A stretch of DNA of 64,000 bases from an uncultured Ruminococcus sp. (GTDB lineage: Bacteria; Bacillota_A; Clostridia; Oscillospirales; Ruminococcaceae): positions 1-64,000 of the forward strand of contig ONBA01000015.1 in assembly GCA_900315975.1 (NCBI GenBank), in the 5' to 3' direction. Positions 36,528 to 44,288 of the stretch are shown in pieces. The notes under the pieces are model-generated. The model had not been told where the DNA came from, did no database searches, and saw nothing but the letters and a program-made list of their open reading frames with translations. The position numbers and the translations under genes were made by a program. The number at the start of each line of letters is the position of its first letter. Positions within the stretch are counted from its first letter, which is position 1.

Positions 36528-37130
36528 TTACATATCATTTCTATTTTCGAGTGCTTTATATAACGTTACCTCGTCAGCATATTCAAGTATACCGCCAACA
36601 GGGAGTCCGAATGCAAGACGCGATACCTTCACCCCGAGAGGTTTGAGAAGTCCGGCTACATACATAGCTGTAGCGTCACCTTCAACCGTGGGATTAGTCG
36701 CCATTATGACCTCCTCAACTCCGCCCTGACTGATTCTCGCAAGCAGCTCCTTAACGCGGAGTTTGTCCGGTGTAATGCCGTCCATAGGTGAGAGCAGACC
36801 GTGCAGAACGTGGTATACTCCATTATATTCGCGTGTACGCTCAAAAGCAGTTACGTCCTTAGGGCTCTCGACAACGCATATAACGCTGCCATCGCGTTCA
36901 TCATCGCTGCATATCGGGCAAATCTCACGTTCTGTCAGGTTCTGACAAACCTTGCAGCAGCGGACATTATTCTTTGCATCAAGCAATGCCTGAGCAAAGC
37001 TCTCGACATCAGCCTCGTCCATAGACATAACGTGATAGGCGAGACGCTGTGCTGATTTCATGCCGATACCGGGAAGTGACGCAAACTTTTCCGCAAGTAT
37101 AACAAGCGGAAGAGCATTGTGGTCAGCCAT
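36528..37130 (-). CDS. recR: Recombination mediator RecR
   Basis: DNA-binding clamp that works with RecO (and RecF) to load RecA at gaps. The 200-residue protein has the helix-hairpin-helix (FASLPGIGMKSAQRLAYHVM), a C4 zinc finger (CKVCQNLTEREICPIC) and a Toprim domain (VICVVESPKDVTAFER and later EVIMATNPTVEGDATAMY). It lies 6 bases after ebfC, the conserved dnaX-ebfC-recR order. Confidence 0.97.
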   Translation of the reverse strand: MADHNALPLVILAEKFASLPGIGMKSAQRLAYHVMSMDEADVESFAQALLDAKNNVRCCKVCQNLTEREICPICSDDERDGSVICVVESPKDVTAFERTREYNGVYHVLHGLLSPMDGITPDKLRVKELLARISQGGVEEVIMATNPTVEGDATAMYVAGLLKPLGVKVSRLAFGLPVGGILEYADEVTLYKALENRNDM

Positions 37131-37136
37131 GCTTTA

Positions 37137-37487
37137 TCAGAAAAGACCGGGGAGAGCAACTCCGCCAGTTATCTTGCTCATTTCAGCTTCTGTAGTAGTC
37201 TCTATGTTATTTACAGCCTCATTGATAGCGCTTATGATGAGGTCCTGAAGCATCTCGATATCCTCGGGGTCAACTACCTCAGGCTTGAGATTGAGAGACT
37301 TGATAGTCTTCTTACCTGTGAGAGTTACCTCAACTGCACCGCCGCCTGCTGTAGCAGTAAAGTCACGAGCCTCGATATCTTCCTGAAGCTCTGTGATCTG
37401 ATCCTGCATCTTCTGAGCCTGCTTGATCATCTGGTTCATGTTCTGGGCACCGCCGCCGCCAATATTCTTAGGTATTCTTGCTTTCAT
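37137..37487 (-). CDS. ebfC: YbaB/EbfC nucleoid-associated protein
   Basis: A 116-residue DNA-binding protein of the YbaB family, dimeric in characterised members. The core NMNQMIKQAQKMQDQITEL and the C-terminal signature NEAVNNIETTTEAEMSKITGG are clear. A short Gly-rich N-terminus (GGGGAQNM) precedes the core. ATG 37487 has AAAGGAG upstream. It sits between dnaX and recR. Confidence 0.95.
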   Translation of the reverse strand: MKARIPKNIGGGGAQNMNQMIKQAQKMQDQITELQEDIEARDFTATAGGGAVEVTLTGKKTIKSLNLKPEVVDPEDIEMLQDLIISAINEAVNNIETTTEAEMSKITGGVALPGLF

Positions 37488-37510
37488 AGTAATTTTCTCC
37501 TTTAATGTGT

Positions 37511-39136
37511 TTATTGGTTATTATTATCAACAGCTGTTTCAATATTGCTGTCAATTGCCTTTTTTACGAGCTGCTCCGCGAGGTTCTTGGTTTCCTCGAC
37601 AGAAGTAGTGCACCGCGCAGTTATGCGGTATTTCTGTCCGAGAACGTTATATATCGCCTTGCTGAGCGACACAGCGTTCTCCTTGCTGCCCTTGAACAGC
37701 GAGATAAAGAAGCGATTGGGAGTGAATATGCAAAGCACATTTCCTTTAGTCGCGGCATTCGAGCCTTCAAGGCTTCCCGCAACGGCAGGATTTATCTTGC
37801 GGAACTCCTCCATTATCTCGTCCCAGCGGTCGCATGGTGAGAGCTCGTCCTCTTTTACCGTCCTTATATCGACGTTGACATTGGGAGCGGGTTCAGTATC
37901 ACCGGCAGGACTTGAAGCTGTAAACACCTCACGGGTATTCCTGTTCGGGACATCGGGGTTAAATCCACCTGCCGGAACAGAATTAAGCTTATCCTCCAAC
38001 TGTTTTATTTTATCATATATTTCAGAATTGTCAATAGCAGCCGGAGTACTTCCGCCCTTGCCGCACACCTTTATAAGTGCCATCTCGAACTCAACACGCT
38101 TATTGAGTGCGCGCATCATGCGCTCGCGGCAGCTTTGCAGCTGTTCGATACGGCTCATGATATCGGGAAGCTCGGTACGTTCTGCGATAGTCTTGAGTCT
38201 TTCCAGCTCATCTGGCATAGCGATTACGATATCGGCAGCGCTCTCAGGAGAGACTTTGAGCAGCATAATATTTCTAAGCTGCAATATCAGTTCCTCGCAG
38301 AGATTCGTGAGGTCTTTTGACATATTATAGAGCTTATCAGTGACCATGAGCGCCTTTGAAGCGTCACCGTCAGCGATAGCTTCGAGAATATCGAACAGAT
38401 ACTCTCTGCCGGCGATTCCGGCTGTTTCAGAAACTGCCGCCGCGTCTATATTATCTGCGCACACCGAGCACTGGTCGAGCAGTGAAACTGCGTCACGCAT
38501 ACCGCCGTCGGCAAGCTTAGCTATCATATCCGCACCGTCGGGAGTGAGGTCTATCTGCTCCTGAGACGAGATATAAAGCAGTCTTGAAGCGATGTCCTTC
38601 TGCTTTATTCTGCGGAAATCATAGCGCTGGCAGCGCGAGGTTATGGTCGCGGGAACTTTGTGTATTTCCGTTGTAGCAAGTATGAATTTGACGTATTCAG
38701 GCGGCTCTTCCATGATTTTCAGCAATGCATTGAATGCCGGCACAGAGAGCATATGCACCTCGTCGATGATGTATACCTTATACTTGCAGCGCTCGGGAGT
38801 ATAAACAGCGCCCTCGCGGAGGTCGCGTATATCGTTTACGCCGTTGTTGGAAGCGGCATCTATTTCGATTATATCTGTGAGCGAACCTTCATCGGCTTCG
38901 CGGCATATGTCACATTCAAGGCAGGGGTTGCCGTCCTTCATATTCGGGCAGTTTACCGCCTTTGCGAGTATTCTCGCACAAGTTGTCTTACCTGTACCGC
39001 GCGAGCCGGTAAAAAGGTAGGCATGGGCGGTCTTATCAGCTTTGAGCTGATTTTTCAGCGTATCCGTGATATGTGACTGGGAGATTACATCGTCGAATGT
39101 CAGCGGTCTCCACTTGCGGTAAAGCGCCTTATACAA
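37511..39136 (-). CDS. dnaX: DNA polymerase III subunit gamma/tau
   Basis: AAA+ clamp-loader subunit of the replisome. I place the start at TTG 39136, which has AGGAGG 8 bases upstream and gives the family opening (M)YKALYRKWRPLTFDDV; an in-frame ATG at 39196 would overlap the upstream gene. The result is 541 residues. Walker A is GSRGTGKTTCARI, the zinc finger CPNMKDGNPCLECDIC, and Walker B IIDEVHML. Domain III and a Pro/Asp-rich linker follow, with a C-terminal tau-type domain (LCIFTPNRFFISLFKG). No frameshift slippery run was examined in detail. Confidence 0.95.
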   Translation of the reverse strand: MYKALYRKWRPLTFDDVISQSHITDTLKNQLKADKTAHAYLFTGSRGTGKTTCARILAKAVNCPNMKDGNPCLECDICREADEGSLTDIIEIDAASNNGVNDIRDLREGAVYTPERCKYKVYIIDEVHMLSVPAFNALLKIMEEPPEYVKFILATTEIHKVPATITSRCQRYDFRRIKQKDIASRLLYISSQEQIDLTPDGADMIAKLADGGMRDAVSLLDQCSVCADNIDAAAVSETAGIAGREYLFDILEAIADGDASKALMVTDKLYNMSKDLTNLCEELILQLRNIMLLKVSPESAADIVIAMPDELERLKTIAERTELPDIMSRIEQLQSCRERMMRALNKRVEFEMALIKVCGKGGSTPAAIDNSEIYDKIKQLEDKLNSVPAGGFNPDVPNRNTREVFTASSPAGDTEPAPNVNVDIRTVKEDELSPCDRWDEIMEEFRKINPAVAGSLEGSNAATKGNVLCIFTPNRFFISLFKGSKENAVSLSKAIYNVLGQKYRITARCTTSVEETKNLAEQLVKKAIDSNIETAVDNNNQ

Positions 39137-39155
39137 TATAACTCCCTCCTTAGAA

Positions 39156-40049
39156 TCATTCTTCGCCGCCGAGTTTTCTCTCGATATCCTTTTCAAGCAT
39201 TACCGAACCCAGCACTTCCTTGAAATAGCTTGCAAATCCCTCGGGGTCTTTAATATGGTTAACGAGAGCTTCACGGTAGAAACGCTGTCCCTCGTTGAAA
39301 TTCTTCATCATTGTCTGCGCGATAGCCGCTCCGCCGAGAGCCTCCGCGTAGTTATAGTGCTTTTCGATAGCCTCACCGAACCACTCCATAGCCTTTTCGG
39401 GCTGGCCCTGTTTCAGGTACATTCTGCCCACGTCTGTGAGTACGAACATACGGAAAGGACTGTTCTCATCGCCAAGCACCTCGTTATAAAGCTTTACAGC
39501 CTCATCAGTATCACCGTTGCAGCCGGTGCATCTTGCATTGAGAAACGGCAGTACCTTATCAGGGAAACCCTGTTCGCGGGCACGTTCGTAATAGATAAGT
39601 GCATTCGGGTAATAGGTCATGAGGTCGTAGCAGCGTGCCGTATAAAAGCTTACCACAGCTTTTTCACTTCCGGTAAGTCTGTCAGCGTAGTCACTCTCAA
39701 GCATTTTCAGTTCTTCAAGAGCAGCGTTCGCTCTATGGGTGAAGAGAAGGTCGAGTGAATGGCTGAAAAGGCGGCATTTCTTGCTCACGCCGACAAAATT
39801 TCTGCCGATTATGTCCTGATCGTACTTGTGGAAATTTTCGGGCAGTTTCAGTATCAGCGCACCGGCAATACCGGCAGCGTTCAGCACTGCGAAACCAAGT
39901 GCAGCAAACAGCACGGTTCTGTTGCCGTGAACGATACTGTAAACAACTGCGACTGCATAGAATATTATAGCTCCTGCCACAGTTCCCGCCGGAGCAGCCT
40001 GTATGACAGAGCCAACAAGCTTACTGAAAAATTTACTGATCTTTTTCAT
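39156..40049 (-). CDS. Tetratricopeptide-repeat membrane protein
   Basis: A 297-residue protein with two N-terminal membrane helices (about 20-40 and 46-66) and a cytoplasmic or external helical domain of about five TPR-like units. One example is YLKQGQPEKAMEWFGEAIEKHYNYAEALG. Function unknown; TPR domains usually hold protein partners. It lies between the SRP RNA gene and dnaX, an unusual place since dnaX normally follows the SRP RNA directly in this phylum. ATG 40049 has GAGGCGCAGCT upstream, a weak ribosome site. Confidence 0.8.
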   Translation of the reverse strand: MKKISKFFSKLVGSVIQAAPAGTVAGAIIFYAVAVVYSIVHGNRTVLFAALGFAVLNAAGIAGALILKLPENFHKYDQDIIGRNFVGVSKKCRLFSHSLDLLFTHRANAALEELKMLESDYADRLTGSEKAVVSFYTARCYDLMTYYPNALIYYERAREQGFPDKVLPFLNARCTGCNGDTDEAVKLYNEVLGDENSPFRMFVLTDVGRMYLKQGQPEKAMEWFGEAIEKHYNYAEALGGAAIAQTMMKNFNEGQRFYREALVNHIKDPEGFASYFKEVLGSVMLEKDIERKLGGEE

Positions 40050-40070
40050 AGCTGCGCCTCATTAAGAAAA

Positions 40071-40200
40071 AATTCCGGAACATAGATGTGCAGGCTTGCT
40101 GCGGCACACGAGACGATCCGCTTAATGCTGCTCGGTCTCCCGCCTGACATGGTTCACGGTGTCTTGTTGCACAGGGCCCGCACATCTATATTTCGGAATT
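40071..40200 (-). ncRNA. ffs: Signal recognition particle RNA (small type)
   Basis: On the minus strand the conserved SRP domain IV core reads GTGAACCATGTCAGGC, GGGAGACC (GNRA-type tetraloop hairpin), then GAGCAGCATTAAGC. The two ends of the region are complementary (AATTCCG with CGGAATT, and ATAGATGTGC with GCACATCTAT), giving the long rod expected of SRP RNA of about 130 bases without an Alu domain. Its location upstream of dnaX matches scr/ffs in Firmicutes. The ends are estimated from the pairing and are not exact. Confidence 0.9.
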
Positions 40201-40216
40201 TCCATAAAAACTATTA

Positions 40217-40238
40217 TACAGGCGCACTCGCGCCTGTA
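40217..40238 (-). other. Terminator-like hairpin at the start of the SRP RNA transcript
   Basis: ACAGGCGC / GCGCCTGT with a 4-base loop, flanked by TA pairs and followed on the minus strand by AATAGTTTTTA. It lies between the promoter and the mature SRP RNA. It could terminate the upstream protease transcript or be a 5' leader removed by processing. Confidence 0.6.
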
Positions 40239-40242
40239 TAAT

Positions 40243-40271
40243 ATAATACCACATTTCAATGACTTTGTCAA
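40243..40271 (-). promoter_or_regulatory. Promoter of the SRP RNA gene
   Basis: Minus-strand TTGACA (40271-40266), spacer 17, TATTAT (40248-40243). Confidence 0.7.
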
Positions 40272-40293
40272 GCTTTTTTTATAATTCAGCGGC

Positions 40294-41580
40294 TCATGAG
40301 AACAGTGCCTTTATACAGCAGTTATTCGGCTTGAAATCCACACCTGTAACAGACATGATATCGCTGTCGGTCATGTCCTTCCAGCTGTCATTGACCCTGA
40401 CGAATGACTGACCGCTTTCGGAATCGGTAATGTAATCCGCATGACCGTAGTCGATATCATCGCCCTCAACAGGGGCACCCTTCGAGTAGGTTATGGACAC
40501 AGCGCAGTCAGTAACGTCCACAGGAGTATCAAGCTCAACAGTGTGATAGCCGTGATAATCAAGAACAGCGTCCTGAGAATAGAGCAGGTTTTTAAAGCCG
40601 GCATCGTATATCTCTATTTTGATATCCTGCTCGTCGAAATCGTTATACGTGCCAACTGCCGCAAGAGTTCCTGCCTTGTGAAAAACGTTCGCCGTTGTGG
40701 TTTTTTCGCCTGTTTTTATGTACCTGTCCTGCTCGTTGCCTGCGTCATATGCAAGCACCTCCGAATACTTATCAGTTACAGAATGGCTTATACCATACTC
40801 CAAAGGCGCGCAGTAGGATACATAAAAGTATCCTGCCGAGCCGAAGGAACTGTTATAGCATATCCATGCACCGTCCTCGGAGGCGGGAATGTTGAAATAC
40901 TGCTTGGGGAAGTGGTCGTCGTAGCCGATTATGGTGATATCGTGGTCGAATTCTGCCTTTGTGTAATTGAGCGTATAATACTCGCCGTGCCAGCCTTTAT
41001 ATCTTTTGTCGGTATCGTTCACACCGATAGCAACTCCTCCGCGCTCATGGAGATTCTGCTTTATCGCATCCCGGTCAGAAGTATCAAGTATCACCGAGCC
41101 GTCAATAGTAAGGTCGCCAAATCCGCTGGTCAGGCTTTCGGTGACTATCCACTGCCAGCCGCCGATTTCCATTGGGTCAATGCCCTCTTTAACGATAAAA
41201 CCTTCATCCTGACCGTATCCATAGTCGAGCAATTCAATGGGGTCAATGCTTATCAGAGAGCCGTTCTCCTTAGCATAGGCAGTTTCCATGCTCATGGCTG
41301 CGGCATAAAGCCAGCAAGTACCGCCTTTCTGAGAGGGAGTCTCAATGTCAGGGAACTCCTCAAGAATGTTATAGTAGCCGTCCTCGCCGTGAGTATAGCT
41401 CTCGGGACCCGGATCCTGTGTAGTTGGCTCGGTTGTTTCAGTTGATTCAGCTTCTGTTGACACCGCAGATGCCGCAGTATCTGATGTATTTTCACTTGAT
41501 GTCGTTTCTGTATTGTCGGCACAGCCTGTCATTGCTAACATTCCTGCAATAAGACAGGCAGAAATCATAATTTTTCTCAT
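40294..41580 (-). CDS. Lipoprotein cysteine protease, papain (C1) family
   Basis: A 428-residue surface lipoprotein: lipobox MTGC with Cys20, a Ser/Thr/Glu-rich linker, then a C1A-type catalytic domain. The catalytic set is readable as Q84 and C89 (QKGGTCWLYAAA), H213 (FDHDITIIGYDD) and N243 (CYNSSFG). Residues from about 285 form a beta-rich domain (TTTANVFHKAGTLAAVGTYN) like the lectin-like domain seen in C1 peptidases of Clostridia. Its substrate is unknown. It has its own promoter and AAGGAGGAG before ATG 41580. Confidence 0.88.
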   Translation of the reverse strand: MRKIMISACLIAGMLAMTGCADNTETTSSENTSDTAASAVSTEAESTETTEPTTQDPGPESYTHGEDGYYNILEEFPDIETPSQKGGTCWLYAAAMSMETAYAKENGSLISIDPIELLDYGYGQDEGFIVKEGIDPMEIGGWQWIVTESLTSGFGDLTIDGSVILDTSDRDAIKQNLHERGGVAIGVNDTDKRYKGWHGEYYTLNYTKAEFDHDITIIGYDDHFPKQYFNIPASEDGAWICYNSSFGSAGYFYVSYCAPLEYGISHSVTDKYSEVLAYDAGNEQDRYIKTGEKTTTANVFHKAGTLAAVGTYNDFDEQDIKIEIYDAGFKNLLYSQDAVLDYHGYHTVELDTPVDVTDCAVSITYSKGAPVEGDDIDYGHADYITDSESGQSFVRVNDSWKDMTDSDIMSVTGVDFKPNNCCIKALFS

Positions 41581-41607
41581 AGCGCTCCTCCTTAAATAAT
41601 TTATTCA

Positions 41608-41636
41608 ACTATATCATATTTTCGACACATTGTCAA
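41608..41636 (-). promoter_or_regulatory. Promoter of the C1 protease gene
   Basis: Minus-strand TTGACA (41636-41631), spacer 17, TATAGT (41613-41608). Confidence 0.7.
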
Positions 41637-41679
41637 GTCAATTATTGCTTTTGTAAAAACATTTTCTTGCTCCTCGGCA

Positions 41680-41711
41680 TATAATAAATAGCGGCTGTAT
41701 AAACCAGCCGC
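41680..41711 (+). promoter_or_regulatory. Candidate -10 and operator-like inverted repeat upstream of mazF
   Basis: TATAAT at 41680-41685 is followed by GCGGCTG (41691-41697) and its complement CAGCCGC (41705-41711), placed where a repressor would block the start of transcription. The -35 (AAACAT) is poor. Confidence 0.4.
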
Positions 41712-41762
41712 CATGTGGCATACTATAAGCGAAAACAAATCTGACCACAGGAGATAAATGCT

Positions 41763-42110
41763 ATGTCAGTCAAAAGAGGAGAAATCTACTATGCAGACCT
41801 CAGTCCGGTAGTCGGCTCGGAACAGGGCGGCGTAAGACCGGTACTTATCGTACAGAATGACGTCGGTAACAGGCACAGTCCTACCGTCATCGCGGCGGCT
41901 ATAACCAGTCAGCGCGACAAAAACCGCCTTCCCACGCATATCGAATTGCAGGCAGAAAAGTGCGGTCTCGCCAAGGACAGCATAGTCCTGCTTGAACAGA
42001 TACGTACCATTGATAAAAAGCGTCTAAAGGACAAAACCGGCGAACTCGACCTCCGCTCAATGGATAAGGTCAATACCGCTCTGTCAATCAGTTTCGGACT
42101 TGAACTATAA
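41763..42110 (+). CDS. mazF: MazF/PemK-family endoribonuclease toxin
   Basis: Ribosome-independent mRNA interferase of the toxin-antitoxin type. The 115-residue protein matches the Firmicute MazF/NdoA form: [20 protein letters not shown], the RPVLIVQND strand, the Thr/Ser region AAAITSQ and the closing [17 protein letters not shown] precedes ATG 41763. No MazE-like antitoxin frame lies directly upstream (only 180 bases separate it from the divergent protease), so the cognate antitoxin must be elsewhere or absent. Confidence 0.95.
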   Translation: MSVKRGEIYYADLSPVVGSEQGGVRPVLIVQNDVGNRHSPTVIAAAITSQRDKNRLPTHIELQAEKCGLAKDSIVLLEQIRTIDKKRLKDKTGELDLRSMDKVNTALSISFGLEL

Positions 42111-42112
42111 AA

Positions 42113-42139
42113 AACGTCAGGGACACAGTCCCCGACGTT
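42113..42139. terminator. Terminator between mazF and the CPBP gene
   Basis: AACGTC-A-GGGA pairs with TCCC-C-GACGTT; on the minus strand it is followed by TTTTATAG. It can serve both converging genes, better on the minus side. Confidence 0.75.
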
Positions 42140-42162
42140 ACATAATTCCGACACTCTGACTA

Positions 42163-43182
42163 TCAGCTTTTAAGCTTACTTATAGTAAGAAGCATCATCA
42201 GCATATTAAGTACAAAAAATACTATCGTTGTGACTGTTGAGAATGTCCAGCCGTAGTACTTTGCAGGCGAGCGATTCTCACGTATATACGGCAGTACTTT
42301 CTTTGCTTTGAGTATCAGTGCTATAAGCACGACTATTCCACTGACACCAAGAAGTGCGAGGTCAATAATTGTTGCCGCAGTTTCTGAAATATGTTCAGAA
42401 ATAAAAGCAAGCGACTCGCCGAGAATGAGATTGTTGTACACATGAAGGAAAAACGACCATAATATGCCGTATTCGATTGCCACATATGCGAAGAGAAGTC
42501 CGAGGACGAAGGTGAAGATAGTCTGCGTAAAATTAGCGTGCATCACACCGAAAAACATCGACGATATCACTATCGCGCATATTTTGCCGCATCCGCTTTT
42601 CTGAAGAGTATGCATTACAAATCCGCGGTAAATGAGTTCCTCCGCAAAGGGACCGACAAATCCCGCATATATCAGCATGGAAATCGTTGTACTGCCTGCC
42701 GTTGCCTCATCTATGCCCTGCTGAGTCGTGAGACCAACAGAGTTCAGTCCCATCTCGATAAACGAGATAATATAGGTGAATATGAACTGAAGCACTATGA
42801 CTGCACTCATTACTGTTAAAAGTGTAAATGGAGTCATTTTGCGGTGGTGCTCAGCAATTTCAGTCAATTTTAGTCTTTTCATGAAGAAAAGTGACATGAA
42901 GATACAGCCTAAAATAACACCGATTATCATTCCGCCGGCGGCTTCAACCGCGTGTTCTTCCATTTCTCTGATTCGCTCTGAGGCATCATTCCCCGACGTA
43001 ATCATTATAATTATCGACTGAAACAATTCAAAGCCTATGACTCCGATAAACAGAAAAGCTGTATATAGCAGGAGTCCGCCTGAAAGGAACTCTATCCCTC
43101 TCTTGAATTGCTTTCTTTCTGCTTTATGACGGAGTTTTTCATGACTCTGATAACCTGCATAATTATAAAGTATATTCTCCAT
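42163..43182 (-). CDS. CPBP-family intramembrane glutamic protease
   Basis: A 339-residue membrane protein with about eight hydrophobic segments. The CPBP (Abi) motifs are in order: EELIYRGF (EExxxR), FFGVMHANF (FxxxH) and FFLHVYNN (HxxxN). Members process prenylated or peptide substrates within membranes, and some confer bacteriocin self-immunity. The target here is unknown. It is a single gene with its own promoter. Confidence 0.9.
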   Translation of the reverse strand: MENILYNYAGYQSHEKLRHKAERKQFKRGIEFLSGGLLLYTAFLFIGVIGFELFQSIIIMITSGNDASERIREMEEHAVEAAGGMIIGVILGCIFMSLFFMKRLKLTEIAEHHRKMTPFTLLTVMSAVIVLQFIFTYIISFIEMGLNSVGLTTQQGIDEATAGSTTISMLIYAGFVGPFAEELIYRGFVMHTLQKSGCGKICAIVISSMFFGVMHANFTQTIFTFVLGLLFAYVAIEYGILWSFFLHVYNNLILGESLAFISEHISETAATIIDLALLGVSGIVVLIALILKAKKVLPYIRENRSPAKYYGWTFSTVTTIVFFVLNMLMMLLTISKLKS

Positions 43183-43206
43183 TACTTCACCATCCTTAGT
43201 ATTAAC

Positions 43207-43235
43207 ATTTTATCATACCTGATTATGTTTGTCAA
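43207..43235 (-). promoter_or_regulatory. Promoter of the CPBP protease gene
   Basis: Minus-strand TTGACA (43235-43230), spacer 17, TAAAAT (43212-43207). Confidence 0.65.
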
Positions 43236-43284
43236 CACGCAAAAAGGTCGTCTGCCAATGCATACAGAATCATATTATAACACG

Positions 43285-43311
43285 AAGGGACTGCCCTAAA
43301 GGCAGTCCCTT
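43285..43311 (-). terminator. Hairpin after secF
   Basis: AAGGGACTGCC / GGCAGTCCCTT perfect stem with a 5-base loop, six bases past the secF stop. The minus-side tail (CGTGTTATAAT) is not a strong U tract; the plus side has TTAAAT. Confidence 0.55.
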
Positions 43312-43316
43312 TTAAA

Positions 43317-44288
43317 TCAGTCTTCCTTCTTTGACTTCTTAGCTTTGCCCTTCATCCATGACCATGTTACAGGAGCAACAAAGAGTGATGAATAAGTACC
43401 GGAGATAAGACCGAATACGAGCGGTACTGAGAAGCTGAGGAGTGAATTATAGCCGCTTACGAGAACAACTATTGTTACGATGAGCATTGTACCGATAGTT
43501 GTAACAGATGTTCTGATAGAACGTGTAAGTGACTGTGAGCAGCCGGTGTTGATAAGCTCATTGAGTGAAGCCTTCGGCATGAGCGTTCTGTTCTCACGGA
43601 TTCTGTCGTAGATAACGATAGTGTTATTGATAGAATAACCGAGGATAGTCAGTATAACTGCAACGATGTTTGAGTTGAACTCGAATCCGAATATTACGGA
43701 AGCCGCAAGTGCAACAAGGATATCGTGGCAGAGAGCGAATACTGAGCAGAGACCTGCCGACCAGCCGCCTATCTTTCTGAATCTGATAGCGATGTAAACG
43801 ATGATGATGAGAGCCGCAAGAATTACAGCAACAAGGCACTTGAGAAGGAACTCACGTCCTGATGCAGGGCTTACATCGTTTGAATCGAAGAGTACAAGGT
43901 TATTATCAGGATAAGCAGTCTGAAGAGCTTCTGTAAGCTCGTGCTGAGCGTCAGCATTGAAACCGTCGTCAGTTGTGAACGAAATTGTGAGCTGATAGCC
44001 ACTGTTGTCGAGGCTTTCGCCGCGTCTTACAGTAACAGGCGAGCTTACCTTTTCTTTTACAGTAGACTCTACAGCATTTACGTCGATATCGCCTTCATAT
44101 GAATAAGTGAGCATTGTACCGCCCTCAAATTCGATAGCAAGGTTTACACCTCTGACGATGATTCCGGCGATGAGAGCAACTGCTGCACAGATACCGATAA
44201 TGAGTATCATTTTCTTCTTTGAGCAGAAGTCGTAAACCTTACCGGTGTAGGCTGCTGCCTGAGAAGATGACTTTTTCTTCTTACTCAT
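43317..44288 (-). CDS. secF: Protein translocase subunit SecF
   Basis: Membrane partner of SecD that uses ion flow to help release secreted proteins outside. The 323-residue protein has the entry VRGVNLAIEFEGGTMLTYSY, a small external domain and five further helices. Conserved segments include GYSINNTIVIYDRIREN and TRSIRTSVTTIGTMLIV. ATG 44288 overlaps the secD stop by 4 bases (ATGA). The final residues are Lys-rich. Confidence 0.97.
   Translation of the reverse strand: MSKKKKSSSQAAAYTGKVYDFCSKKKMILIIGICAAVALIAGIIVRGVNLAIEFEGGTMLTYSYEGDIDVNAVESTVKEKVSSPVTVRRGESLDNSGYQLTISFTTDDGFNADAQHELTEALQTAYPDNNLVLFDSNDVSPASGREFLLKCLVAVILAALIIIVYIAIRFRKIGGWSAGLCSVFALCHDILVALAASVIFGFEFNSNIVAVILTILGYSINNTIVIYDRIRENRTLMPKASLNELINTGCSQSLTRSIRTSVTTIGTMLIVTIVVLVSGYNSLLSFSVPLVFGLISGTYSSLFVAPVTWSWMKGKAKKSKKED

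Noticed and set aside
40441..41445. A 334-codon open frame on the plus strand opposite the C1 protease gene
   Set aside because: It is antisense to a gene with an intact catalytic set, signal peptide and promoter. Its translation is rich in Cys, Ile and Val with no recognisable domain, and it has no promoter of its own.
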